Source: Actinocrispum wychmicini (GTDB taxonomy: Bacteria; Actinomycetota; Actinomycetes; Mycobacteriales; Pseudonocardiaceae). Taken from it: a stretch of 64,000 nucleotides of DNA. Below are positions 1-8,077 of the stretch, piece after piece; the first letter of the stretch is position 1; each line of letters begins with the position of its first letter. A program made the position numbers and the translations under genes. Location of the stretch: NCBI RefSeq assembly GCF_004345645.1, contig NZ_SLWS01000015.1, positions 124,001-188,000 on the forward strand, read 5' to 3'. The notes beneath the pieces were generated by a model, which was given only the letters and a program-made list of their open reading frames with translations, did no database searches and was not told the DNA's origin.

Positions 1-2
1 TC

Positions 3-1088
3 GACGCGTGGGTGGTCACGCGCTACGAGGACGTCCGCGCCATGCTCCGCGACCCACGATTCAGCTCACGCGCCATGCCCGCCGCACACATCATGCCCGG
101 CGCGGACTGGGATATGCCCGTCACCCCGGGTAACATCGTCCAGCTCGACGGCGAGGAACACGGTCGGCTACGCCGCGCGCTGATCGCGGAGTTCACCGTC
201 CGTCGAGTCGAGCAAATGCGCCCGTACATCCAAAACGCCATCGACGAGCACATCGACAGGCTGCTCGCCGGCCCGGCCCCGGTCGACCTGTACGAGCACT
301 TCGCGCTGGCGATCCCGTCGCTGGTCATCTGCGAACTGCTCGGCGTGCCGTACGAGGACAGGGACACGTTCCACAGGTTGACCGCGATCCTGACGGCCCT
401 CGACAGCGACCAGCAAACCCAGGACGACGCGTTCATGCAGCTCGCCGAATACCTGTTCCCGCTGTTTCGTGCCAAAGAGGCGAGCCCCGGCAATGACCTG
501 ATCAGCCGCATGATCGTGCGCGGCCGGGAGAACGGCGATCCGTTGTCCGCCGAGATCCTGGTGGAACTCGCGAGCAGCCTGCTGGTCGCCGGGCACGAGA
601 CCACAGCCAACCAGATCGCGCTCAGCACCGTCGCCCTGTTGAGCAACCCGGAGCAGCTGGCCAAGCTGCGCGCCAATCCGGACATCGCGCCGAGCGCGGT
701 GGAAGAGATGCTGCGGTACCTGTCGATCGCGCAGTACGGCCTGTTGCGGCACGCCACCGAGGACATCGAACTGGGCGATACGAAGATCAAGGCCGGCGAC
801 TGGGTGGTGGCGTCCATCGCCTCAGGCAACCGGGACGACCGGTTCTTCAGCGACCCGGACGAGATCGACCTGGAGCGCCCGACCAACCGGCACCTGGCGT
901 TCGGGTTCGGCATCCACCAGTGTCTCGGTCAGCAGCTGGCCCGGGTCGAACTGCAGGAGGTGTTCGTCCGGCTGTTCACCCGGATCCCGACCCTGCGGCT
1001 CGCGGTCGACGAAGATGATCTCGTGTTCAACCACCGGACTCTGGTCTACGGTGTGAAGAAACTGCCCGTGACCTGGGAGAGCGAGTAG
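3..1088 (+). CDS. cytochrome P450, 5'-truncated by window edge
   Basis: Heme-thiolate monooxygenase, cytoplasmic bacterial class. The reading frame is open to the first base, so roughly the first 40 residues lie outside the window; the GTG at 12 is internal and not a credible start. Numbering from that GTG, the I-helix oxygen-activation motif AGHETT is at 193-198, the ExxR motif (EMLR) at 232-235, and the heme loop FGFGIHQCLG near 297-306 with Cys304 as the axial ligand. Its TAG stop shares one base with the GTG of the ferredoxin reductase gene (TAGTG), so the two are probably translationally coupled and the reductase is its likely electron-transfer partner. Substrate cannot be read from the sequence; the neighbouring flavin hydroxylase suggests an oxidative catabolic or tailoring pathway. 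Confidence 0.95.
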   Translation, partial: DAWVVTRYEDVRAMLRDPRFSSRAMPAAHIMPGADWDMPVTPGNIVQLDGEEHGRLRRALIAEFTVRRVEQMRPYIQNAIDEHIDRLLAGPAPVDLYEHFALAIPSLVICELLGVPYEDRDTFHRLTAILTALDSDQQTQDDAFMQLAEYLFPLFRAKEASPGNDLISRMIVRGRENGDPLSAEILVELASSLLVAGHETTANQIALSTVALLSNPEQLAKLRANPDIAPSAVEEMLRYLSIAQYGLLRHATEDIELGDTKIKAGDWVVASIASGNRDDRFFSDPDEIDLERPTNRHLAFGFGIHQCLGQQLARVELQEVFVRLFTRIPTLRLAVDEDDLVFNHRTLVYGVKKLPVTWESE

Positions 1089-2251
1089 TGGACAAGATTG
1101 TCATCGTGGGGGCCGCCGCGGCCGGGCTGACGGCGGCCGAAACCCTCCGGCGCGAGGGGTGCACGGCCGAGATCACGTTGGTGGGCGACGAGCTGCACCT
1201 GCCGTACGACCGGCCGCCGCTGTCCAAGCAGGTGCTGGCCGGCGCGTGGGAGCCCGAGCGGGTCGCGTTGCGCAAGGACGACGACTACACGAACGCCGGC
1301 ATCGGGCTGCGGCTCGGTGCCACGGCGACCGCGTTGGACACGTCCGGCCGGGTGATCGACCTGGCCGACGGGTACCGGCTCGGCTACGACGGCCTGATCA
1401 TCGCGACCGGTGTGCGGCCCCGACGGTTGCCCGCCGGGCATGAGCTCGCCGGTGTGCACGTGCTGCGGACGCTCGACCACGTCGTGGCCCTGCGGACGGC
1501 TTTGGCTTCGGCCAAGGGGATCGTGGTGATCGGCGCCGGCTTCCTCGGCTGTGAGGCGGCGGCGTCCGCCCGGCAGCTCGGGTTGGCCGTGACGATCGTG
1601 GATCCGTTGCCCCAGCCCATGGTCCGCCAGTTCGGGCCCGAGATCGGGGCGCTGGTCGCGGATCTGCACCGCAGCAAGGGAGTCGACGTGCGTACCGGTG
1701 TCGGGGTCGCCCGGCTCGTCGGCACGGACCACGTCACCGGCGTCGAACTGGACGACGGTTCAGTGCTCGACGCCGAGGTGGTGCTGGTGGCGATCGGCGC
1801 GACACCGGCCACCGAATGGCTGGCCGACAGCGGTGTCACGGTGGCGAACGGGGTGGTCTGCGACGCGGAATGCCAGGCGGCGCCCGGGGTCTACGCGGCC
1901 GGTGACGTCGCCAGCTGGGACCACCGGGGATTCGGCGAGCGGATGCGCGTCGAGCACCGCACGAACGCCGCCGAGCAGGGCATGGCCGCGGCCCGCAACC
2001 TGCTCGGCGCGAACCAGCCGTTCGTCCCGGTGCCGTACTTCTGGACCGACCAGTACGACACCAAGATCGCCGCGTTCGGCCTGCTCGCCGCCGACGCGGC
2101 GATGACCGTCACGCAAGGCGACCCGGCGACGGGCAAGTTCATCGCCCAGTACCGGCGCGGCGGCAAGGTGATCGGCGCGTTGGGCTGGAACATGCCCCGC
2201 GAGCTCACCAGGGAACGCAAGGCGTTGGCCGAGTCACTGATCAAAGCCTAG
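1088..2251 (+). CDS. FAD/NAD(P)H-dependent ferredoxin reductase
   Basis: 387 residues, the usual size of rhodocoxin/putidaredoxin-reductase-type flavoproteins, which pass electrons from NAD(P)H through FAD to a ferredoxin serving a P450. The N-terminal FAD Rossmann motif is slightly unusual (GAAAAG, residues 8-13); a second, canonical dinucleotide motif GAGFLG lies near residue 148. An ATG..GD-type segment (YAAGDVA) around residue 278 contacts the FAD. GTG start overlaps the P450 stop by one base. No ferredoxin gene is present between or after them, so it is upstream of the window or elsewhere. The function as a P450 redox partner is inferred from family and context. Confidence 0.92.
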   Translation: MDKIVIVGAAAAGLTAAETLRREGCTAEITLVGDELHLPYDRPPLSKQVLAGAWEPERVALRKDDDYTNAGIGLRLGATATALDTSGRVIDLADGYRLGYDGLIIATGVRPRRLPAGHELAGVHVLRTLDHVVALRTALASAKGIVVIGAGFLGCEAAASARQLGLAVTIVDPLPQPMVRQFGPEIGALVADLHRSKGVDVRTGVGVARLVGTDHVTGVELDDGSVLDAEVVLVAIGATPATEWLADSGVTVANGVVCDAECQAAPGVYAAGDVASWDHRGFGERMRVEHRTNAAEQGMAAARNLLGANQPFVPVPYFWTDQYDTKIAAFGLLAADAAMTVTQGDPATGKFIAQYRRGGKVIGALGWNMPRELTRERKALAESLIKA

Positions 2252-2254
2252 GGT
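2249..2254 (+). promoter_or_regulatory. candidate leaderless -10 box (TAGGGT)
   Basis: TAGGGT lies exactly 6 nt before the ATG at 2261 and overlaps the reductase stop codon. It fits the TANNNT leaderless pattern seen across this window, so the MBL-fold gene may also be transcribed separately from the P450 operon. Weak on its own. Confidence 0.35.
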
Positions 2255-2260
2255 GGCGGT

Positions 2261-3223
2261 ATGGCGACGAAGCCGTTCGCGTCCTCCGCGGACCTGACCG
2301 ACAAGCAGCGGGCACTGGAGATCCTCGCGGACGGCGTGTACGCGCTGACCGCCGAAGGGGACCCCAACATCGGGGCCATCGAGGCCGAAGACTTCCTGAT
2401 CTGCTTCGAAGCCCTGGCCACCCCGGTCGCGGCCGAGGAGTGGCTCGGCATCCTCCGCACCCACACCGGGAAACCCGTGCGGTACCTGGTGTTGTCGCAC
2501 TACCACGCGGTACGGGTGCTGGGCGCCAGCGCGTTCGACGCGGACGTCATCGTCGCGCACGACAACACGCGGGCGCTCATCGCCGAGCGGGGCAAACAGG
2601 ACTGGGAGTCGGAGTACGGCCGGATGCCGCGGCTGTTCAAGCAACCCGAGTCGATTCCGGGGTTGACGTGGCCGACGTTGACGTTCAGCGACCAGGTGAC
2701 CATCCCGCTCGGTGGTGACCGCGGCGAGGTGAACCTGCGGTACCTCGGCCGGGGGCACACCGAGGGCGACATCGTGGCGTGGCTGCCGAAACAGAAGATC
2801 CTGTTCGCGGGCGACCTGGTGGAGTCGCAGGCCGCGCTGTACACCGGGGACGCCTTCCACCGCGACTGGTCGACGTCCACATTGGACAACCTGGCCGGGT
2901 TGGGCGCGGAGACCCTGGTCGGCGGCCGGGGGGTGATCGCGCGCGGCGCGGACGAGGTGGCCGCCGCGATCGGCCAGACCAAGCACTTCCTCCAGGTGAT
3001 GCTGCGCGAGGTCGGAGCCGTGCGGGAGCGCGGCGGCACGCTGAAGGAGGCGTTCGACGCCACCCACGCCGCCCTGGTCGACCGGTACGGGAAGTGGCCG
3101 ATCTTCGAGCACTGCCTGCCGTTCGACGTGTCCCGGCTGTGGGACGAACTGTCCGGTGTGGAGCGTCCGGTGATCTGGACCGCCGAACGCGACCGGGAAG
3201 TGTGGGAGCAGCTGCAACAATGA
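2261..3223 (+). CDS. MBL-fold metallo-hydrolase with altered metal motif
   Basis: 320 residues with a metallo-beta-lactamase fold. The first metal motif, normally HxHxDH, reads HYHAVR (near residues 78-83), so the Asp and third His that build the second metal site are replaced by Val and Arg. The later ligands look intact: GRGHTEGD near residue 163 and FAGDLVE near 184. Actinobacterial relatives with the same SHYHAVRVLGAS signature occur beside aromatic or steroid catabolism genes, so the variant is probably a conserved subfamily rather than a local defect; this is from memory of the family. It sits in the same direction as the P450/reductase pair and its stop overlaps the ATG of the flavin monooxygenase (ATGA). 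Substrate unknown. Confidence 0.85.
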   Translation: MATKPFASSADLTDKQRALEILADGVYALTAEGDPNIGAIEAEDFLICFEALATPVAAEEWLGILRTHTGKPVRYLVLSHYHAVRVLGASAFDADVIVAHDNTRALIAERGKQDWESEYGRMPRLFKQPESIPGLTWPTLTFSDQVTIPLGGDRGEVNLRYLGRGHTEGDIVAWLPKQKILFAGDLVESQAALYTGDAFHRDWSTSTLDNLAGLGAETLVGGRGVIARGADEVAAAIGQTKHFLQVMLREVGAVRERGGTLKEAFDATHAALVDRYGKWPIFEHCLPFDVSRLWDELSGVERPVIWTAERDREVWEQLQQ

Positions 3224-4737
3224 GTCGGGTGATCGTGGTCGGCAACGGGCCGGTCGGCCAGACCTGCGCGCTGTTACTGGCCCGGTGGGGTGTCCCGGTG
3301 CTCGTACTCGACCGCCGCCCGTATCGGGAAACGGTCGGGTCCAAGGCGATCTGCCAGCAACGGGACGTGCTCGACATCTGGGCCGCGGTCGGCGCCGGGC
3401 GGCGGATCTCGGATGAGGGCGTGACCTGGCGGACCAGCCGTACCTTCTACCGGGACGACGAACTGTTCTCGGTGACGTTGCCCGACTCCAGCACGGCGAC
3501 CTTCCCGCCGTTCGTGAACATCTCGCAGGCCAGGACCGAGGAGATCCTGGACGAGTGCGTCGCGGCGGAGCCGCTGATCGATGTCCGGTGGGGGCACCAC
3601 GTCACCGGCATCACCGAGGACGGCGTCGTCACCTGCGAGCAGGGCACCTTCCAGGGTGACTATGTGGTGGCGTGCTCCGGTGGCCGGTCCGACGGGTTCC
3701 GCGAGGCGCTCGGGGTGACGTTCGACGGCGAGACCTTCGACGACCGGTTCCTGATCTGCGACATCGTGTCCGAAATACCCGACTGGACGCGGGAGCGCCG
3801 GTTCTACTTCGACCCGGCCTGGAACCCGGGCCGGCAGGTGCTGATCCACCCCTGCCCGGACTCGACGTTCCGGATCGACTGGCAGGTGCCCGGCGACTAC
3901 GACCTGGCCGCCGAGGAGGCCGACGGCCGGCTGGCCGGCCGGATCCGGGCGGTCGTGGGCGACCGGCCGTACCGGATCGTGTGGAAGTCGGTGTACCGGT
4001 TCTCGTCCCGCGTGGCCAGCCGGCTGCGCGTCGGCCGGGTGCTGCTCGCCGGGGACACCGCCCACCAGTACGCGCCCTTTGGCGCTCGCGGCCTGAACTC
4101 CGGGGTGGCCGACGCGGAGAACGCGGCGTGGAAGATCGCGTTCGTGCTCAACGGCTGGGCAAGCGAGGACTTGTTGGAGACCTACAACGACGAGCGGCAC
4201 GCCGCCGCGGTCGAGAACCTGGAGGTCACCAGCGCGACCATGCGCTTCCTCGTTCCCCAGGACGACGAGCAGCGGGAGCTGCGAAGTTCGGTGCTCGACG
4301 GCCGCCGAACGTCCGATGTGGACTCCGGGCGGTTCGCCGAACCGTTCTGGTACGGCACGTCGCCGCTGACCACCCCGGACCCCGGTCGGCCCCTACCGAC
4401 CCGCCCGCCACGTGGTGGGCTGCCCGTCCCAGCACCTGGGACGCTGGTGCCGGACGCGCCGACCCCCGCCGGGCGGCTGCGGACCCTCGCCCGGGACGGG
4501 TTCCTGCTGCTCACAAGCGGCCACCCGCGGGTGGCGCCCGAGTTCGCCGGGCCCGTCCGGACGCTCCCCCTGACGTTCCCCAGTGCGCTCGCGACCGCGC
4601 TGGCCGCGAAACCAGGCGAGACCTGGATCGTTCGTCCGGACGCGCACATCGCCGCCGTGCTGCCCGCGGACGGTGATATCACCGCCGCGTTGCGCCGAGC
4701 TTGCGGTAAGGCGTGTCCCGTGGACCACGGTCGATGA
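3220..4737 (+). CDS. FAD-dependent aromatic-type monooxygenase
   Basis: 505 residues, class A flavin hydroxylase (PheA/MhpA-like). N-terminal FAD-binding GNGPVG at residues 8-13; the second FAD motif with the catalytic-loop region GRVLLAGDTAHQYAPFGARG lies near residue 270, followed by the helix LNSGVADAENAAWK that is typical of the family. It likely hydroxylates an aromatic or polyketide-like substrate using NAD(P)H and oxygen. ATG chosen because ATGA overlaps the MBL-fold gene stop; the frame stays open upstream but only as the shadow of that gene. The last ten codons are also the left arm of the long hairpin at 4707-4871, so the C-terminus may have been created or altered when that structure arose. 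Confidence 0.92.
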   Translation: MSRVIVVGNGPVGQTCALLLARWGVPVLVLDRRPYRETVGSKAICQQRDVLDIWAAVGAGRRISDEGVTWRTSRTFYRDDELFSVTLPDSSTATFPPFVNISQARTEEILDECVAAEPLIDVRWGHHVTGITEDGVVTCEQGTFQGDYVVACSGGRSDGFREALGVTFDGETFDDRFLICDIVSEIPDWTRERRFYFDPAWNPGRQVLIHPCPDSTFRIDWQVPGDYDLAAEEADGRLAGRIRAVVGDRPYRIVWKSVYRFSSRVASRLRVGRVLLAGDTAHQYAPFGARGLNSGVADAENAAWKIAFVLNGWASEDLLETYNDERHAAAVENLEVTSATMRFLVPQDDEQRELRSSVLDGRRTSDVDSGRFAEPFWYGTSPLTTPDPGRPLPTRPPRGGLPVPAPGTLVPDAPTPAGRLRTLARDGFLLLTSGHPRVAPEFAGPVRTLPLTFPSALATALAAKPGETWIVRPDAHIAAVLPADGDITAALRRACGKACPVDHGR

Positions 4738-4871
4738 GAGTCGGGATCGAGGTGGTTCCTGGCGGCGCCGCGGGAACGGCCTCATACCGGGCGTATTCGG
4801 GTGTTTCCGCGGTGGCGCCAGGGGCCGCCTCGGCCCGGCTATCGCGATCGTGGTCCACGGGACACGCCTTA
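4707..4871. repeat. 165-nt near-perfect hairpin between convergent genes
   Basis: Two arms (4707-4729 and 4849-4871) are perfect 23-bp inverted copies. Pairing then continues inward, with a few mismatches and bulges, to a 5-nt loop at 4788-4792 closed by ATAC/GTAT. I count about 73 pairs. Nine are G-T oppositions that become G-U wobbles in a plus-strand transcript (for example 4730/4848, 4741/4838, 4747/4833, 4753/4827, 4756/4824, 4757/4823, 4767/4813, 4774/4806, 4778/4802), and none is of the A-C kind. The left arm overlaps the 3' end of the monooxygenase gene; the right arm ends on the TAA of the small minus-strand frame. It could be a convergent terminator, a MITE-like element or a structured RNA. 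Confidence 0.85.
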
Positions 4872-4991
4872 CTCCCGGCCGCGCACGATCGTGGGCTCGA
4901 AGAAGTCGTCGTCGTCCAGCCGCGCCGCCAGCTCGAAGTCGTAGCGCTCCTCCGGCTCGCCTTCGGTCGACAGCCTCTCGATCGTCGTCAT
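4869..4991 (-). CDS. possible 40-residue acidic peptide
   Basis: Short frame on the minus strand starting at an ATG (4991) preceded at 5 nt by GGGAG, a good ribosome-binding site. The product begins MTTIERLSTEGEPEERYDF, has a run of four Asp followed by FFEPTIV, and ends VRGRE; it is strongly acidic, lacks Cys, and has no signal peptide or membrane segment. An upstream in-frame ATG at 5003 is possible. The TAA stop is the outer base triplet of the 165-nt hairpin. I do not recognise a family. A precursor peptide for a modified natural product or a small regulatory protein are both possible, but no modifying enzyme is adjacent. Coding status rests only on start, ribosome site and position. Confidence 0.4.
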   Translation of the reverse strand: MTTIERLSTEGEPEERYDFELAARLDDDDFFEPTIVRGRE

Positions 4992-5108
4992 GACCACTCC
5001 CATCGCCTACCTGACTAATTCATGGAAGCGAAGTGGGAAACTCTTCTCAACCCCTATTCCACGTTGTGACACAGATTTCACGACCACCTACGAGTACCCC
5101 CCTAGGTC

Positions 5109-5130
5109 TTGACACAATTCCCTCTTGACA
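5109..5130 (+). promoter_or_regulatory. two TTGACA -35-like boxes
   Basis: TTGACA occurs at 5109-5114 and again at 5125-5130, upstream of the E1 gene start at 5166. Neither has a good TANNNT box at 16-18 nt, so this is only a candidate promoter region. Confidence 0.3.
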
Positions 5131-5165
5131 AACCGGGGGTTTGCGCTCATGACGGACGGGCGAGC

Positions 5166-7310
5166 ATGCTCGGGCCGGTGACCGATCCGATCGACGCGCA
5201 CTTCACCGCCGCCGTCCGCGCCATGTCGCCCGGTCGTGGTGATCGCGACCTGCCCCCGGTCCTGCTGGACGTCTTCGACTCGCAACTGGGCAGCCGGCAC
5301 CTCGACCTGGCCGCCCGCCGGCTGGGCGCGGCCGGCCAGGGGTTCTACAGCATCGGATCGTCGGGGCACGAGAGCAACGCCGGTCTTGCGGCTGTGTTGC
5401 GCCCGTCTGATCCGGCGTTGCTGCACTACCGCTCGGGCGCGTTCTACCTCCAGCGGGCCCGCCAGGTGCCCGGCCACACGCCGTTGCTGGACGTGCTGCT
5501 CGGGGTCACCGCGGCCCAGGACGAGCCGATCGCCGGCGGCCGGCACAAGGTGTTCGGCCACAAGGCCCTGTCGATCATCCCGTTGACGTCCACAATCGCC
5601 TCGCACCTGCCGCGGGCGCTCGGCCTGGCATTCGGGATCGCCCGCGCGGCCCGGCTCGCCATCGATTCCCCATGGCCGTCCGACGCGATCGTGATATGCG
5701 GATTCGGCGACGCCTCGGCGAATCATTCCACCGCGGTCGGCGCGATCAATGCCGCACGTCATTGTGCGCACCAACGGCTGCCCCTGCCGTTGCTGTTCGT
5801 CTGCGAGGACAACGGCATAGGGATCAGTGTCCGAACCCCACCGGACTGGATATCTTCCGTCTATTCGACGCAGTTGCCGTACTTCTTCGCGGACGGCGCC
5901 GACCCGGTGTCGGTCATGGACGTGTCGGCCGAGGCCGCGGCCTGGGTGCGCGCCAATCGCGCCCCGGCGTTTCTGCACTTGCGGACGGTCCGGTTGATGG
6001 GCCACGCGGGTTCGGACGTGGAGAGCGGCTACCGGACGCCGGCCGAGATCACCGCCGACTACGCGCTCGACCCGGTGCTGGCGACCGCAGCCCTGCTCGT
6101 CTCCCAAAGTGTGCTCACGCCGTCCCAAATTCTGGAACGCTACGAGGCCAAGCGCGCCGAAGTCGACGCCGCCGCCGCGGAAGCCGTGTCCCGTCCGAAA
6201 CTTTCCAGCGCGACCGACGTCATGCGTCCACTGAGGACGTCCACTGTGGAAGCACCGGTTGTCTCAGTGAGCGGAACGCTGGCCCAGAGTGTGAACCAGG
6301 CGCTGTCGTCGTTGCTCACCGACGACTCTGGTGTCCTGGTGTTCGGCGAGGACGTCGCCGGCAAGGGCGGGGTCTACGGCGTGACCCGCGGCCTGCGGAA
6401 AAAGTTCGGCCCGACCAGGGTGTTCGACACGATATTGGACGAGCAGTCGATCCTCGGCATGGCACTGGGCACGTCGATGTGCGGTTTCCTGCCGGTCGCG
6501 GAGATCCAGTACCTGGCCTACGTGCACAACGCGGCCGACCAACTCCGCGGCGAAGCGTCGACAATGCGCTTCTTCTCCAACGACCAGTACCGCAACCCGA
6601 TGATCGTGCGAATCGCCGGCTACGCCTACCAGAAAGGCTTCGGCGGCCACTTCCACAACGACAACTCGATCGCGGCCCTCCGCGACATCCCCGGCCTCGT
6701 CATCGCCTCCCCCGCCCGCGGCGACGACGCAGCCGCCATGCTGCACACCTGCGCCGCCGCAGCCCGCCAGAACGGCCAGGTCTGCGTCTTCCTCGAACCG
6801 ATAGCGCTGTACCACACCCGCGACCTCCACTCCCCCGGCGACAACGAATGGCTCGCCACCGAACCCGTGTCGGCACCGATCGGCCGTGCGCGCGTCTACG
6901 GCACAGGCACGGACCTGACATTGGTGTCGTTCGCGAACGGCGTACCCATGAGCCTCCGGGTCGCGCGCCGACTGGAGGCCCATGGGATTTCCGCTCGAGT
7001 GCTAGATCTGCGCTGGCTCGCGCCCCTACCCGTGGACGACCTGCTGAAGCACGCGACCGACCGCGTCCTGGTGGTCGACGAGACCCGACGCACCGGTGGC
7101 GTGTCCGAGGCGGTCGTCACGGCGTTGGTCGACAGCGACTACTCCGGCGTGGTTCGCCGCGTGACCAGCGAGGACAGCTTCATCCCGCTGGGCGCGGCGG
7201 CGAATCACGTCCTGCTCGACGAGGACACCATCGAGAAGGCCGCCCACGCGGTCGTCGGCTCTTCAGACCATGTCACGAGGCATAATCCACCGGTATCGCC
7301 AGGACTTTGA
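5166..7310 (+). CDS. fused alpha/beta thiamine-diphosphate 2-oxoacid dehydrogenase E1
   Basis: 714 residues combining, in order, an E1 alpha domain (about 25-330) and an E1 beta domain (about 365-700) that are separate proteins in most branched-chain 2-oxoacid dehydrogenases. The thiamine-diphosphate/magnesium region reads GFGDASANHS near residue 181 with a downstream CEDNGIG. The beta half starts with LAQSVNQAL and keeps GEDVAGKGGVYGVTRGL. The enzyme would decarboxylate a 2-oxoacid and pass the acyl group to a lipoyl E2, but no E2 or E3 is nearby. ATG at 5166 is preferred; a GTG at 5178 is possible and a TTG at 5109 would fall in the putative promoter. The 3' end overlaps the convergent collagen-like gene by 38 bp. 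It may supply acyl-CoA starters or act in oxoacid catabolism. Confidence 0.88.
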   Translation: MLGPVTDPIDAHFTAAVRAMSPGRGDRDLPPVLLDVFDSQLGSRHLDLAARRLGAAGQGFYSIGSSGHESNAGLAAVLRPSDPALLHYRSGAFYLQRARQVPGHTPLLDVLLGVTAAQDEPIAGGRHKVFGHKALSIIPLTSTIASHLPRALGLAFGIARAARLAIDSPWPSDAIVICGFGDASANHSTAVGAINAARHCAHQRLPLPLLFVCEDNGIGISVRTPPDWISSVYSTQLPYFFADGADPVSVMDVSAEAAAWVRANRAPAFLHLRTVRLMGHAGSDVESGYRTPAEITADYALDPVLATAALLVSQSVLTPSQILERYEAKRAEVDAAAAEAVSRPKLSSATDVMRPLRTSTVEAPVVSVSGTLAQSVNQALSSLLTDDSGVLVFGEDVAGKGGVYGVTRGLRKKFGPTRVFDTILDEQSILGMALGTSMCGFLPVAEIQYLAYVHNAADQLRGEASTMRFFSNDQYRNPMIVRIAGYAYQKGFGGHFHNDNSIAALRDIPGLVIASPARGDDAAAMLHTCAAAARQNGQVCVFLEPIALYHTRDLHSPGDNEWLATEPVSAPIGRARVYGTGTDLTLVSFANGVPMSLRVARRLEAHGISARVLDLRWLAPLPVDDLLKHATDRVLVVDETRRTGGVSEAVVTALVDSDYSGVVRRVTSEDSFIPLGAAANHVLLDEDTIEKAAHAVVGSSDHVTRHNPPVSPGL

Positions 7311-7986
7311 GGTCAGTCACGAGAAAGTCGGTGGTATTGGGGAACCTGGAACACGTAAGACTGACCGTCGTCACATTGGACACGGTACCGATCAGGGTCA
7401 TGATCTCGGCGTTGAACTGCCCATCCCTGATGTTGAAGTTGGCGCCATCGACGTCGCCTTGTGGAGATCTCAGGAAACAGGCACCGGCCAGGTTGTCCTT
7501 GGTGTTCTGGCCACTGACGATGAACCGCACAGTCAACGCGTACGAGTGCGCGGGAGTGCCGAGACCGAAGGTCTGGACGACCTTGTCCTGCACGTCATCG
7601 ATCACGACGGAAGTCCCGTAGTCGTAGGACTTCGCCGAGGACAGCCCCGAGGGTCCAGGTGGGCCTTGGGGCCCAACGGGTCCATCCGCCCCGACGTTTC
7701 CTTTGTCGCCCTTGATACCTTGCGGGCCTGGCACACCCTGCTGTCCCTGCGGACCCGTTTGGTTCCACGAGAGGGCGGTTTCGGTGTCAAAACAGTGTCG
7801 GTCGTCCGGGTCACTGGCGGCGGTGTCGACAACGCGCAGAGTATGCCGGCCATTGGAGTAACAGCCATTGATCTTACCGGCCGCATCGGGGATGGACGCG
7901 GAGGCGACGCTCGCGAAACCGGACAGCCCCAGAATGCCGGCCAGAACGACGGTCGCATTGCGCACGCGCCGAGTTGTGGTTTTCAT
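7273..7986 (-). CDS. secreted protein with short collagen-like stretch
   Basis: 237 residues from the ATG at 7986. A signal peptide (basic n-region, hydrophobic core, cleavage near ASA at residue 31) indicates secretion. A short globular segment with two Cys follows, then about twelve Gly-X-Y triplets (roughly residues 78-114, GPQGQQGVPGPQG onward) typical of bacterial collagen-like proteins, then a beta-rich C-terminal domain of about 110 residues with two Cys. In this family the collagen segment trimerises, and the C-terminal domain may bind a ligand or surface; that role is inference. It overlaps the E1 gene tail-to-tail by 38 bp. No anchor (LPXTG, membrane helix) is seen, so the protein is probably released or held in the cell wall. 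Confidence 0.8.
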   Translation of the reverse strand: MKTTTRRVRNATVVLAGILGLSGFASVASASIPDAAGKINGCYSNGRHTLRVVDTAASDPDDRHCFDTETALSWNQTGPQGQQGVPGPQGIKGDKGNVGADGPVGPQGPPGPSGLSSAKSYDYGTSVVIDDVQDKVVQTFGLGTPAHSYALTVRFIVSGQNTKDNLAGACFLRSPQGDVDGANFNIRDGQFNAEIMTLIGTVSNVTTVSLTCSRFPNTTDFLVTDLKVLAIPVDYAS

Positions 7987-8077
7987 TCCACGATCATCAC
8001 GCCGCCCTTCTGCCCAGATCGCGCACTTTAGGGCGTTTGACCGGGTAGCGTGTTTCGGACCGCTGGGGACGTGGCCA

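Noticed and set aside
4741..4870. Plus-strand coding in the 165-nt hairpin region
   Set aside because: A plus-strand frame exists but is made of Arg/Ala-rich residues and has no ribosome site; the hairpin explains the sequence better.
5109..5165. TTG start for the E1 gene at 5109
   Set aside because: The TTG is part of a TTGACA box, and the 19 extra residues are not E1-like; an ATG at 5166 is better.
8000..8077. Short upstream extension of the collagen-like protein (start near 8097)
   Set aside because: It would precede the signal peptide with a polar, Cys-containing stretch; the ATG at 7986 gives a normal signal peptide.
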